Below are positions 9,306 through 18,779 of a stretch of 64,000 bases of DNA, piece after piece; positions within the stretch are counted from its first letter, which is position 1; the number at the start of each line of letters is the position of its first letter. Under the pieces are notes generated by a model that had not been told where the DNA came from, searched no databases, and worked only from the letters and a program-made list of their open reading frames with translations. Origin of the DNA: JAWKUK01 sp964402175 (lineage in GTDB: Bacteria > Planctomycetota > UBA1135 > GCA-002686595); the NCBI GenBank assembly GCA_964402175.1, contig CAYOBN010000008.1, positions 31,352 through 95,351 of the forward strand. The letters run 5' to 3'. The position numbers and the translations under genes were made by a program.

Positions 9306-10688
9306 TCAGGCCGTGCGCAGCCGCCGCAGGTGGAGGGGCACGACGCGCTCCAAGAGCTTCTCGAGCTGGTGCGCGCGCACGCTCCAATCGAGCTCGCGCG
9401 CGGCGAGCGCCGTGAGGCGCGCGCCGAGGTACGGCAGCTCGGGATGGTCCAGCACCACCGTCAGGCGCCGCCACAGGTCGCGCGGCTCCGGCGCGCTGTC
9501 CGCCGCCAGCGCGATGGCGCGCGCGAGCTCGGCCGGCAGGTGCGGCCCGAGCCAAGCGAGGGCCTCCGCGTTGGCGCCGGCGGCGCGGACGAGCGGCAGG
9601 ACTCCGCGCGCGACACAGCGCTCGAAGCGCCGCGCTGAACGCGCGGTCGCGTCGTCGTCGAGCACCACCGCGCGCGCCAGCGGTACGAGCGCGGCGCGCA
9701 TGGTGCTGTCCCGCGGGTCCAGCACGTGGATCCGCGTGCGGCCCGCTGCGCCGCGCGCCCGCGCGGCGCACGCGATGGCCCCGGCCGACGGCAACACGAG
9801 CGCCAGGTCCAGCCGGCGCACGAGCACGTCCTGGGCCGCGCCGAACAGCGCCGCGCCCAGCGGATCCCGGTCCGCATCGCCGTCGTAGAGCACACAGCGC
9901 TGGCCCTCTTCCAGGGGCGGCGTGGCCGTCGACGGCGCTGCGCCGCGCGGCTCGGGGGCGATCGCGGCGGTGTCGAGGCCGTCCCCCTGCACCAGCACCT
10001 CGGCGTGGCCGGGCAGCGCCAGGGTGTGGCACTGGCGGCGCAGGAGGCGCTCGGCGGCGTGGCTCGGCACGGAGAGGACGGCGGCGGCTGCGAAGGCGCG
10101 CGCGCGCTCGTCGGCCGAGGGCTCGGGCGCGGGCAGCGGCGACATCCGCACCACGAGCGCCGCACCGGCGCGCTCCGCGAGCGCTCGGCCGAGCTCCAGG
10201 TCGCCCGCCCGCAGCGGCGCGATGACGACGTCGGGGCGCAACGCGTCCGCGAGGCGCGTCGCGAAGTCGGGCTCACCGTCGCGCGGCGCATCGCAGCCGG
10301 GCAACGCGAGGTGCAGGTTGTACGGCGCGCGGCCCGCCCCGCGGCCCCGCTCGAGCGTCGCCGGCGCGCCGAACGCGCGCCACTCGTGGACGGTCGCGGG
10401 GGACAGGGCGCTCGGCACCACGCAGTCGCGCGCGATGACGTGCACCTCGTTGCCGCGGCGCGCGAGCGCCCGGCCGAGGCCCACGGCGAACTCGACCTCG
10501 CACGCGACCGCGGCCCGGCTGAGGACCGCGGGCGCTGGGGCTGTCGCGGGCGTGGATCCGGGCTCTGCGGCGGCCTCCCCGCCCTGGGGCAGATCGGGCT
10601 CGGCGGCTGCGACGGTGGGGGACGGCTCCAGCTCGGGGGCCGAGAGCTCCGCCTCCAGGGCGGCGAGGTGCAGGAGGACGATCCGCAT
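9306..10688 (-). CDS. GT-B fold glycosyltransferase, GT4-like (divergent)
   Basis: This 460-residue protein starts at ATG 10688; a GTG-led extension upstream is mostly Pro-rich and was not accepted. It has the two-domain outline of GT4 enzymes: MRIVLLHL start, ALARRGNEVHVIARD in the acceptor domain, a SVPSHAAERLL segment and VLVQGDGLDTAAI at the domain junction, and a closing LAARELDWSVRAHQLEKLLERV helix. The second domain is unusual: the usual E-x7-E donor-binding motif is not clear, so activity is uncertain. It is the first gene of the minus-strand operon that runs into the lipoprotein and AsmA-like genes, and is divergent from pelA with 116 bases between the starts. Confidence 0.65.
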   Translation of the reverse strand: MRIVLLHLAALEAELSAPELEPSPTVAAAEPDLPQGGEAAAEPGSTPATAPAPAVLSRAAVACEVEFAVGLGRALARRGNEVHVIARDCVVPSALSPATVHEWRAFGAPATLERGRGAGRAPYNLHLALPGCDAPRDGEPDFATRLADALRPDVVIAPLRAGDLELGRALAERAGAALVVRMSPLPAPEPSADERARAFAAAAVLSVPSHAAERLLRRQCHTLALPGHAEVLVQGDGLDTAAIAPEPRGAAPSTATPPLEEGQRCVLYDGDADRDPLGAALFGAAQDVLVRRLDLALVLPSAGAIACAARARGAAGRTRIHVLDPRDSTMRAALVPLARAVVLDDDATARSARRFERCVARGVLPLVRAAGANAEALAWLGPHLPAELARAIALAADSAPEPRDLWRRLTVVLDHPELPYLGARLTALAARELDWSVRAHQLEKLLERVVPLHLRRLRTA

Positions 10689-10804
10689 GGGAATTCTGCT
10701 TATCGGCCCTGCGGCGGCCTGGGCCGAAGCGCGGGTGATCCCGGGGGGCGGCGGGCTCAGGAATCGGGGCGTCCGAGGTCGATCCACCCGGAGTCCCCCG
10801 ACCT

Positions 10805-13000
10805 ATGTCGATGCCCCTCCCGAGCGCCCAAGCCGCGCCGCGCGTGCACGCGTCGCTGGCATCGCTACGCCGTGTCCTGCAGTGGCGCGCCTCGGTCAGC
10901 GCCTTCGTGCTCGGTCTGCTCGCCGCTCTCGGCGTGCCCGCGCCGGCCCAATCGGCCGCGGGCCAGCCGAGCGCCCACCGCGCACCGCGGGTCGTGCTGG
11001 CGCTCAGCGATGCGTCGGAGGAGGAGCACCTCGAGACCGAGGACCCCGTCTCCCTGCTCGTCGCGCAGCCGCTGCAGCACCTCGGCTACGTCGTGCGGCG
11101 TTGGCCGATCGAGCGCGGTCTGCCGCCGGAAGCGCTGCTCGACGACGCCGCGGCAGTCTTGACGTGGTTCGGTACGCGGCCCGTCGCGCCGGAGGCCGGG
11201 GCCTGGGTGCGGCCGTGGCTCCTGAACGACGTCTTGGGCCGCGGTCTGCGCCTCGTGCTGCTCGGGGAGCCCGGGCCGCTGGAGCGCGACGCCCACGGGG
11301 CACCCGACCCCGCGGGTTGGGACTCGCTCGTGCGCGCCCTCGGCATGGTCGAGACGGACGCCTGGAACAGCGACCCGGCGCTCGTCGAGGTCGAACACAC
11401 CGACCCTCTGCGCTCCGCGCTCGAAGCGCCGATCGTGCAGCGTGTGCACCGCGGCGTGCGCGCGGACGCGCTGCCGGCTGGCGCGGAGGCCTGGGTCAAG
11501 ACGCGCGCCGCGGCGGACCCGACCGTCGCAGCGCCGGTGGTCACAGGCCCCTTCGGTGGCCTCGGGCTGAACCCCTACGTGCTCAGCATCGGCACGGACC
11601 TCGGGGATCGCCGCTGGCACGTGGACCTCTTCGCGTTCCTGCGCGCGGCGCTCGGCGGCGAGGGGCGGCCGGCGTTCGATCCCTGCGTCGTCAACGGGCA
11701 GCGGCTCTTCTTCGTCCAGGTCGACGGCGACGGCTTCGAGAGTTATTCGACGGTGCACGCGGGCCAGTACGCGGCCGAGGTCTTCCTGGACGAGGTCATC
11801 GATCGGTACGCGCTGCCGTTCACGATCAGTGTCATCGCTGCCTCGGTCGCGGATTCGTTGACCGAGGACTTCGACGATCCTCGGATCGCGCTCGCTCGGA
11901 CGATCCTGACCCGGCCGAACGTCGAGGTGGCGTCCCACGGGGTGCTGCATCCGCTGAAGTGGAACCGGCCCTACACGGAGGACATCGCCCCGCGCACGGT
12001 CACGTGGTACGGGGCGTTGCGGGGCTACCGATTCTCGCCGCGCAATGAGGTCACCGCGTCCATTCCGTTCATCGACCGCATCGTCGCCGGCACTGGCCGA
12101 CGCACGACGGTGATGCTGTGGACGGGGGACGCGATCCCCGACGCGGAGGTGCTCGCAGCGACCCGTGAGCTCGGCCTCGCCAACGTCAACGGCGGGACCT
12201 ATCGCTGGGACGCCGCGTCCGACTCGGTCGGTTACGTGCGCCCGCTCGTACGCATCGAAGGGGACGAGCTGCAGGTCTTCTGCGGCGGCCCGAACGAGAA
12301 CGTGTACGACGGGTTCTTCGACCGCCATCCCGGCGCCTTCCGCCATCTGGCGACCTCGCTCGAGCGCACCGGGAGTCCGCGGATCCTGAAGCCCGCCAAC
12401 GTCTACGTGCACTTCTACGCCGCCGAGCGGCCCGAGCGGCTGCGCTCGATCCAGGACCTGATCGAGCGCTTCGGCGTGCAGGAGGAGTCTGCGCCCGTGT
12501 TCGCTTCCGATTGGTACGGAGCCGCGCACGATGCGTTCCGCACCGCAGAGCTCTCGGTGCAGCGCTCCGAGCGCTCTGCGCTCATCCTGGCCCGCGGGTT
12601 CGGCCGCTGCCGGACGCTGCGCTTCGACGACGAGGTCCTCGACGTCGACCTCGTGCGGAGCCCGGGAGTGCTCGGCGCGCGACGGATCGGCCGCGCGCTC
12701 TACGTGCACCTCGCAGCGGTCGCCGAGGCGACCGTCGCGCTGGAGGTCGCACCGCCGGCTGCGCCGCACCTCGTGTCGGCGAACCACATCGCCCAGCGCG
12801 CCGAGCGCGACGCGCGTGGGCTCGCGTGGGACACGGAGTCTCGGGCGCCGCGCACGGCCCGGCTCGCCGGGTTCGCGCCAGGCGCCGCCCTGGAGGTCGT
12901 CCTCGACGGCAAACGTCACAACGCGACCGCTGACGCCGAGGGGCGTATCGAGCTCACCGCGGGCCCCGGCTCGGGGCGCTGGGAGGTCCGCGCGCGATGA
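10805..13000 (+). CDS. pelA: PelA-like polysaccharide deacetylase lacking the hydrolase domain
   Basis: This 731-residue secreted protein has a signal peptide (core at about residues 32-46, SVSAFVLGLLAALGV). In Pseudomonas PelA the order is a glycoside hydrolase, a GATase/reductase-like domain and a deacetylase. Here the protein begins directly with the second (about 55-290: EDPVSLLVAQPLQHLGYVVR), followed by the deacetylase. The metal site is intact: D307 and D309 in VDGDG, and H378 and H382 in SHGVLHP. The end (about 590-731) is a beta-rich region like the PelA C-terminus. It would deacetylate Pel, a GalNAc-rich exopolysaccharide, in the periplasm. Its stop overlaps pelB by four bases (ATGA). 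A start at ATG 10811 is equally possible. Confidence 0.85.
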   Translation: MSMPLPSAQAAPRVHASLASLRRVLQWRASVSAFVLGLLAALGVPAPAQSAAGQPSAHRAPRVVLALSDASEEEHLETEDPVSLLVAQPLQHLGYVVRRWPIERGLPPEALLDDAAAVLTWFGTRPVAPEAGAWVRPWLLNDVLGRGLRLVLLGEPGPLERDAHGAPDPAGWDSLVRALGMVETDAWNSDPALVEVEHTDPLRSALEAPIVQRVHRGVRADALPAGAEAWVKTRAAADPTVAAPVVTGPFGGLGLNPYVLSIGTDLGDRRWHVDLFAFLRAALGGEGRPAFDPCVVNGQRLFFVQVDGDGFESYSTVHAGQYAAEVFLDEVIDRYALPFTISVIAASVADSLTEDFDDPRIALARTILTRPNVEVASHGVLHPLKWNRPYTEDIAPRTVTWYGALRGYRFSPRNEVTASIPFIDRIVAGTGRRTTVMLWTGDAIPDAEVLAATRELGLANVNGGTYRWDAASDSVGYVRPLVRIEGDELQVFCGGPNENVYDGFFDRHPGAFRHLATSLERTGSPRILKPANVYVHFYAAERPERLRSIQDLIERFGVQEESAPVFASDWYGAAHDAFRTAELSVQRSERSALILARGFGRCRTLRFDDEVLDVDLVRSPGVLGARRIGRALYVHLAAVAEATVALEVAPPAAPHLVSANHIAQRAERDARGLAWDTESRAPRTARLAGFAPGAALEVVLDGKRHNATADAEGRIELTAGPGSGRWEVRAR

Positions 13001-16000
13001 TCGTGCCGACCTCGCGTGTGCTCGTGTTCGCAGGTGCGGGTGTGCTCGCGCTGGCCGCGCTCGTCGTCATGGACGACGAGGCCCTGTACCGCGACGTCGA
13101 CACCCGCACGGGGTTCGTCGTCGCGCCTGGACTCGAGCGGATCGATGCGGCTCGGGCGCTGGGTGAGGCGCGCGCGGCGCTGGAGGAACTCGCCGCGCTC
13201 GGCGGGCTCCAAGGGCCCGCGGAGGTGCGCGCGCCCTACGCGGCCTTGGCGCTCGAGGTCGAGGCGCCTCGCGCTGCGGACCGCGCGAACTTCGAGCGGC
13301 AGCTCGTCGGCGCGCACGTCGACGGGGCGGTCCTCGCACGCGCCGCGGAAGACAGCCGCGCTGCCCGCGAGCGCCTCGCTGAACGCGTCCGTGCCGCAGT
13401 TCTACCGGGCGGCATCACCCTAGCGCCAGCGAGCGCGCTCGCCGCCGAAAGCACGTTGAGTGAGGACCTTGCCGCGCTGTTCGCAGACGGCCCGATCGCT
13501 CGGGCTGCCGCGGCGTTCTTTGCGCCAGTGGTGCACGGGGTCGAGGGCGAGAATGTCCAGCGATACGAGGATTCGCACATCGCCGACGCACAACGTGAGG
13601 TCTCACCGGGGATCGACCTCAGCGCTTTCCGACTTGAAGAGCGCGGCCCTTCCGCAAGCGCCTCGGACGCGCGACGGATCGCGGAGCTGTATCGCTCCGA
13701 AGGGCGCGAACGCGCGGCGCTGCGCTGGCGCCGCTACGCCTACGCGGCCGAGCCGCTGCACGTCGAGAACGCGTTGGCGCTCGTGGATGCACTGCTGCAG
13801 GCGGAAGAGGCCAGCGCTGCATTGGCGGTCTTGGTGGCATCCGATCGCAGTCAGCCCGAAGTTCTGGCACGGATCGTGCAGCTCTCGGCGTGGGACGGAC
13901 AGCGTGTGCTCGAAGCCGCCGCGCTCATGCAGCTCGACAGTGTGCGCGGGCTCGACGCCGACGAGCGCTCGCGGCTCGTCGATGTGTTGCTCTTCCTGGG
14001 GCGAGCCGCGGAGGCGCGACCCCATGCCGAGCGGCTGGCGGTGGGGGCGACGACCCGCGCGGCGCGCGAGCTGCCCGTCCGGCTGGCGACGGAGGACGGC
14101 GACGTCGACGGCGCGTTGCGGCTCCTGCGCGAGCTCCAGCGGGTGGATCCCGAAGAGCCGCATTGGCTGGAGGAAGAGCTGGCGCTGCTGGAGAACGACC
14201 TGCGACTCGAGGAGCTCGAGCAGCGCCTGCAGGCGGTCACGGCACGGGCGCCTGAGGGTTTCGAAGGGCGCTACGAGCGCCTCCTGCGTCAACGCTGGAG
14301 CCTCGCGCCGCTGCTCGCGCTCCTGACGCAGCGGGCCCTCGACGGGCGCGCGACCCGAGACGAGCGCGACGAGGCGATCGGCATCGCACGCGCGCTCGGC
14401 GACGATGCCGCGTTCGAACGGCTCCTCGAACTCGATCTGGCGCCCGGCGGTGACCCCGTGCGCGCGCTCGCGCGGCTGCCGCTCCTGGAGCGGCTCGGTT
14501 TGTCCGACGCGCGCGCGCGGATCGCGGCGCTCCTGGCGACTGCGGCGCTCGATTCGGCGGACACCGCGCGGGCGCTCGAGGCGCTGGACCGGGCCGAGCC
14601 CGACGAAGGTCTCCTCAGGGCTGTCCTGCGTGCTGGCGCGCCGCACCTCTCGGATCCCGCGGTGGAGCTGGCGCTCCTGCAGACGCTCGACTCCCTGGAT
14701 CCGGCGCTCGCGCTCGCGGTCGCGCGGCAGGCTGCGGACACACGGCCGGCGGACCGCGAGGCGCAAGAGCGCCTCGCGCGGCGCGCGAGCTGGCTGCAGG
14801 AGCCCGAGCTGGAGCTCGCGGCCCGTGAGCGCATCGCGCAGCTCGCAGATGTCTCACTTGGCTCGTCCGCGGCGCTGGAGAACGACCGCGCCCGAGCGGC
14901 GCTCCTGTGGCGGCTCGGACAGCCAGACGCGGCCCACCGCGTCTGGCGCGGCTTGCTCGACGCCCATGGCGCGGCGGTCGACGCGGGCGCTCGCCTCGAG
15001 TGGCGCCAGGGAGCGCTCGCTGCGGCCGCCGCGGCGGACCCGGCGCTGCTCGCCCGCGAGCTCGACGCGTTGCCGGACAGCGACGTCGAGCGTGACGCGA
15101 CCAGCGCGGCGCTGGAGGGCGCCGCCGAGGAGCTCTTCCAGAAGAGCCTCTTCGCGGTGGCAGAGCCCCTCTGGGCCCGCGCCGTCGCGCTCGCACCCGA
15201 GCGCGCGCTCGCGCTGCGGCGGCTCGGGCAGGTGCGCTCGTGGAGCGACGACCCGCGGGGCGCGCTGCCGCCGCTGGAGCGGCTCGCTGCGTTGCCCGAA
15301 GGCCAGGACGTGGAAGCGTGTTTCCTCTTGGCCGAGGTGCGTTACGCCGTCGGTCAGCGCGCCAGAGCGCTCGAGCTCTACCGCGCCGTGATCGACCGCG
15401 CTGCGATCGAGCGCGGCGACGAGCGCCTGTGGCGCGCGCGTTCGCTCGTGCGGGTCGGTGAAGCCGAGGACGACGCGCTCCTCGAAGAGGGCCTCGCTGA
15501 GCTCGCGAGTCTGGCGCGGCACGCTCCGCGCGGGGGGGGCCTCGCGTTGGACCTGGCCGAAGGGCTGCTCGCAGCGGGCCGCCCGGCGGCGGCGCGCGAG
15601 GCGCTGGCGCCACACCTCGCAGTTGCACCGGACGATGTGCGCGCGCTGCGGCTCTCCGCGCGCGCCGAGCGCGAATGTGGCGACCGCAGCGCCGCGCGCG
15701 CGGCGCTGATGCGGGCCGTCATCGCCGCGGGGCCGACGCCGCAGCAGCGGCGCGAGGTCGAGCTCGACCTGGCACGGCAGCTCGACGCGGACGGAGAGTG
15801 GCGCGAGGCGCGCGCAGCGACCATGAGCGCGCTGTCGGCCGCGCCGAGCGAGCACGAAGTGCGCGCGCTCGACCAGGACCTCGCCGAACGCTTGGCCGCC
15901 CTGGCGGGTGCGCTGCTCCGCTGGCGTTCGGTCGGCGACGACCGTCTGCTCGGCCTGGCACTGTTCGGCTCGGTGCTGCTGGACGACGAAGAGACGCGCC

Positions 16001-16908
16001 TCATCGGCGCGCTCGAACACAACCAGTTCTCGGGTCGCGCTGCCGCGGTCGATGCGGGCCGCAGCGACATCGAAGCGGACGTGACGAGTCTGCGGTTGAC
16101 CCTCGATCGTCGCCTCCGTCCGGGCGAGCGCGCAGCGCTGGGGCTGCACGCGTTCCCCGATGCGGAGGGCGGTGGCAAGCTCGGGCTCTGGGCCGGTTAC
16201 CGGCGCGAGGACCCCGACAGCGGCCGCTGGCGCTTCGACGTCCGCGCGCACGTCGACGACCTCTGGGCGGACCCGTTCAGCGCCGTGGGGCTCGGCGGGC
16301 GCACCAGCGGGCTCGAAGTCGAGGGTTTCCGTGCGCTCGATGCGCGGTGGTGGACCCAAGGCTCGCTGCGTTATGCGGAGGTCTCCATCGACGCACCGGG
16401 GCGCGGTGAAGTGGATGACTCCTTGTCCGGCGCGCGCCTCGCGGTCGGGCGGGTCCTCTCGGCCCACGTCCCGCGAGTCGCGGACCCCGCAGTGTTCGAC
16501 CGCGTCGGGCCGCTCGGGTTCAGCCCTTACCTCGAAGCGCGCGATGCCGCGGCCGACAACAGCGACGGGCGGCTGCACGTGCAGGCTTACCTCGGCCTCG
16601 ATCACCAGCGCCTCGGCGATGGGGCGGACCTGACGGCGCTGCTGCCGCTCGCAGAGGAGACCACGTACCTCATGCTCGGCGGCCGCGTCGATCGGCTCGT
16701 CTGGGATGACCTCGGCGCGATGGCCGAAGCTGTCGTCGGCATCGAGCTGGATGAAGGCGACAGCGTCTTCGGCATCGACCTCGGGCTGACGTGGCGTCCG
16801 CGCTTCGCGCTCGAGCTGTTCGGTCGGGTCGGCGCAGGGCGAGCGCTCGCGCGCGAAGACGATCCGACGGAGTTCCGAGGGCTCATCGGAGTGCAACTCA
16901 GGCGATGA
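12997..16908 (+). CDS. pelB: PelB-like TPR scaffold and outer-membrane porin
   Basis: 1303 residues, close to the 1193 of Pseudomonas PelB. One membrane helix near the N-terminus (residues 4-24, VLVFAGAGVLALAALVV) is followed by a very long helical TPR solenoid from about residue 220 to 1000, with repeated W-RR and LLERL-type helices, and then about 300 residues of alternating beta strands (from about 1001) ending in a short LIGVQLRR strand, as in 16-strand beta-barrels. PelB guides Pel across the periplasm and out through the barrel. It overlaps pelA upstream (ATGA) and pelD downstream (ATGA at 16905). The call rests on architecture and gene order more than on residue identity. Confidence 0.85.
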   Translation: MIVPTSRVLVFAGAGVLALAALVVMDDEALYRDVDTRTGFVVAPGLERIDAARALGEARAALEELAALGGLQGPAEVRAPYAALALEVEAPRAADRANFERQLVGAHVDGAVLARAAEDSRAARERLAERVRAAVLPGGITLAPASALAAESTLSEDLAALFADGPIARAAAAFFAPVVHGVEGENVQRYEDSHIADAQREVSPGIDLSAFRLEERGPSASASDARRIAELYRSEGRERAALRWRRYAYAAEPLHVENALALVDALLQAEEASAALAVLVASDRSQPEVLARIVQLSAWDGQRVLEAAALMQLDSVRGLDADERSRLVDVLLFLGRAAEARPHAERLAVGATTRAARELPVRLATEDGDVDGALRLLRELQRVDPEEPHWLEEELALLENDLRLEELEQRLQAVTARAPEGFEGRYERLLRQRWSLAPLLALLTQRALDGRATRDERDEAIGIARALGDDAAFERLLELDLAPGGDPVRALARLPLLERLGLSDARARIAALLATAALDSADTARALEALDRAEPDEGLLRAVLRAGAPHLSDPAVELALLQTLDSLDPALALAVARQAADTRPADREAQERLARRASWLQEPELELAARERIAQLADVSLGSSAALENDRARAALLWRLGQPDAAHRVWRGLLDAHGAAVDAGARLEWRQGALAAAAAADPALLARELDALPDSDVERDATSAALEGAAEELFQKSLFAVAEPLWARAVALAPERALALRRLGQVRSWSDDPRGALPPLERLAALPEGQDVEACFLLAEVRYAVGQRARALELYRAVIDRAAIERGDERLWRARSLVRVGEAEDDALLEEGLAELASLARHAPRGGGLALDLAEGLLAAGRPAAAREALAPHLAVAPDDVRALRLSARAERECGDRSAARAALMRAVIAAGPTPQQRREVELDLARQLDADGEWREARAATMSALSAAPSEHEVRALDQDLAERLAALAGALLRWRSVGDDRLLGLALFGSVLLDDEETRLIGALEHNQFSGRAAAVDAGRSDIEADVTSLRLTLDRRLRPGERAALGLHAFPDAEGGGKLGLWAGYRREDPDSGRWRFDVRAHVDDLWADPFSAVGLGGRTSGLEVEGFRALDARWWTQGSLRYAEVSIDAPGRGEVDDSLSGARLAVGRVLSAHVPRVADPAVFDRVGPLGFSPYLEARDAAADNSDGRLHVQAYLGLDHQRLGDGADLTALLPLAEETTYLMLGGRVDRLVWDDLGAMAEAVVGIELDEGDSVFGIDLGLTWRPRFALELFGRVGAGRALAREDDPTEFRGLIGVQLRR

Positions 16909-18779
16909 CGACGACTACCGAACTGGGCGCGCGGGTCCCCGAGGCGCTCTCACCCGCGGACACGTGGTGGCGCGAGACGCTCTTGCGGCTGGCGGCGCTC
17001 GTCGCCGTCGCGTTCGGCATCGAGTGGTTCTTCCATGGCGCCCCTCTTGCCGCGCACGGCGCGCACCCACACCCGTACTGGGTGATCGTGTTGCCGCTCG
17101 CAGCAGCGCGCGGCCTCGTCGCAGGCCTCGCGGGCGCGGGCACGGCGAGCGTCTTGGCGTTGGTGGCGGCGCTGCTGGCGACGCCGAGCGACGGTGCGCT
17201 GCTCTCTGCCATCGTTGTCGGCGTGGAGGAGCCGATCCTGTTCTGCGTCGCGGCAGTGGTGGTCGGAGAGCTCTGCGATCGCGCGCGCATGGCGCTCATC
17301 GAGAACGACGAGGTACTGCGGGAAGTGCGTGACGAGCTCGAAGCCGTGCGCTACGAGCGCGACGTGCTCGAAGCCAGCGCGCGTGAGCTCGAGCGCCGTT
17401 TGGCCTACGGTCCAGGCGACGTGGCCAGCTTCGTCCATGCGGCGCGCAAGATGGAGCGCGCCGACTTGCAGGGGCTCTTTGCGGTGACGCTCGATCTCGT
17501 GGTGGAGCACGTGGCCGATGCGGCGTCGATCTTCGAGGTCGATGCCGAAGGGCGGCTCGTGTTGAGCGCGGCCCGAGGCACGGTCGCGCACGGCGCGCTG
17601 GATGCCGAGCGCGACAGTGCGCTCGTGGCGCTCTCGCCGCTCGTCGCTCGGGCGCTCGAGCGCGGTGAATCGGCGAGCGCGTTCGATCTGGGGGACGACG
17701 AGCTGCCGCCGGGCCCGCGGATGGTGGCGCCGCTCTTCGATCACACGCGAGCGGTGCGGGCGCTGCTCCTCGTCGATGACATCGCGCCGACGCGCCTCGG
17801 GCCGGGTACGTTCCGGACGTTCGAGGGGCTCGCGGAGTGGACGTCGAGCAGCCTCTCGCGCCTGGCCGTGGGCGCTGCGCCGCTCGCCGCGCGGGATGCC
17901 GTCGTGCGCCCCGAAGCCGCGTTGGTCGTCCAACACCGCCTCGGCTCGCCCGAGGCGCTGGTGCGGCGCGTCGAACGCGAGTACGCGCGCTGCGAGCGGC
18001 ATGCGCTGAACGTGGCGCTCGTCGGGGTGCAGTTCGCGCTGGAAGGTGAGCGTGCGGAGACCCTCAGCGACCGCCTCGACGCAGCGGTCGTGGAGCTCCT
18101 CGCGCGCGGGTTGCGCGCCTCCGACGGTGTACACAGCTTCGGCTTCCCGGGCTGCTACGTCTTCGTGCTCGCAGGCACGGACCTGCGCGGCGCTGCGGCG
18201 CTGCGCGCACGGCTCGACGCGGGCGCCCTGGCGGTCGAGCGCAGGCTCGGGGTCGCAGGCCGCACGGTGGTCGTCGGTCCGGAGCAGGGTGACGTCTCCG
18301 CGCGCCTGGCGCTGGAGGCGCTCGCCGCGCGCTTCCGGGCGGGCACACGCCGGCCGCTCGGTGTCGTCGATCGCGGTCCACTGGATCCCTCCCGAGTCGG
18401 GGGTGTGCAGGAGCTCGTCGAACGGCTCGCGTGCGAAGCGAGCCTGCGCGCCCGCTTCGGGCTGCCGTTCCAGCTCATGGAGATTACGCTACGCGAAGGA
18501 GCTGGCGCGAGCTCCAGCGGGCGGATGCCGTTCGAGCTGAGCCGTGCCGTCCAGCGCGCGCTCCGGGGCTCCGCGGAGGCGTTCGAGGTCGGCTTCGGCC
18601 GCTACCAGCTCTTGATCCCGGGCCTCGCGGCGCGGGTCGTGGGTAGCGTCCAGGGGCGGCTCGCGGCTGCGCTGGTGGGCGCTGGGATCGACGCGGATGT
18701 GCGCCGGGTCTTCGACTCGGAGGGCGGCGTCGACGTCGCGCTCCTCGTTCGGACGCTGCGCGGAGGGCTGGCGGCGTGA
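16905..18779 (+). CDS. pelD: PelD-like cyclic-di-GMP receptor with an extra GGDEF-like domain
   Basis: 624 residues against 455 in Pseudomonas. The first 125 residues hold four membrane helices (WWRETLLRLAALVAVAFG onward), then a coiled coil (about 130-165, ERDVLEASARELERR), a GAF-type domain (about 180-330) and a degenerate GGDEF domain. In this domain R404-A-S-D407 sits exactly where the inhibitory RxxD site of a diguanylate cyclase sits, while the catalytic GGDEF is replaced by GFPGCY, so it should bind cyclic-di-GMP without making it. The last 140 residues look like a second degenerate copy (RGSA instead of RxxD, and VGFGRY instead of the catalytic loop). It controls Pel synthesis post-translationally at the inner membrane. 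It overlaps pelB and pelE by four bases each. Confidence 0.87.
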   Translation: MTTTTELGARVPEALSPADTWWRETLLRLAALVAVAFGIEWFFHGAPLAAHGAHPHPYWVIVLPLAAARGLVAGLAGAGTASVLALVAALLATPSDGALLSAIVVGVEEPILFCVAAVVVGELCDRARMALIENDEVLREVRDELEAVRYERDVLEASARELERRLAYGPGDVASFVHAARKMERADLQGLFAVTLDLVVEHVADAASIFEVDAEGRLVLSAARGTVAHGALDAERDSALVALSPLVARALERGESASAFDLGDDELPPGPRMVAPLFDHTRAVRALLLVDDIAPTRLGPGTFRTFEGLAEWTSSSLSRLAVGAAPLAARDAVVRPEAALVVQHRLGSPEALVRRVEREYARCERHALNVALVGVQFALEGERAETLSDRLDAAVVELLARGLRASDGVHSFGFPGCYVFVLAGTDLRGAAALRARLDAGALAVERRLGVAGRTVVVGPEQGDVSARLALEALAARFRAGTRRPLGVVDRGPLDPSRVGGVQELVERLACEASLRARFGLPFQLMEITLREGAGASSSGRMPFELSRAVQRALRGSAEAFEVGFGRYQLLIPGLAARVVGSVQGRLAAALVGAGIDADVRRVFDSEGGVDVALLVRTLRGGLAA

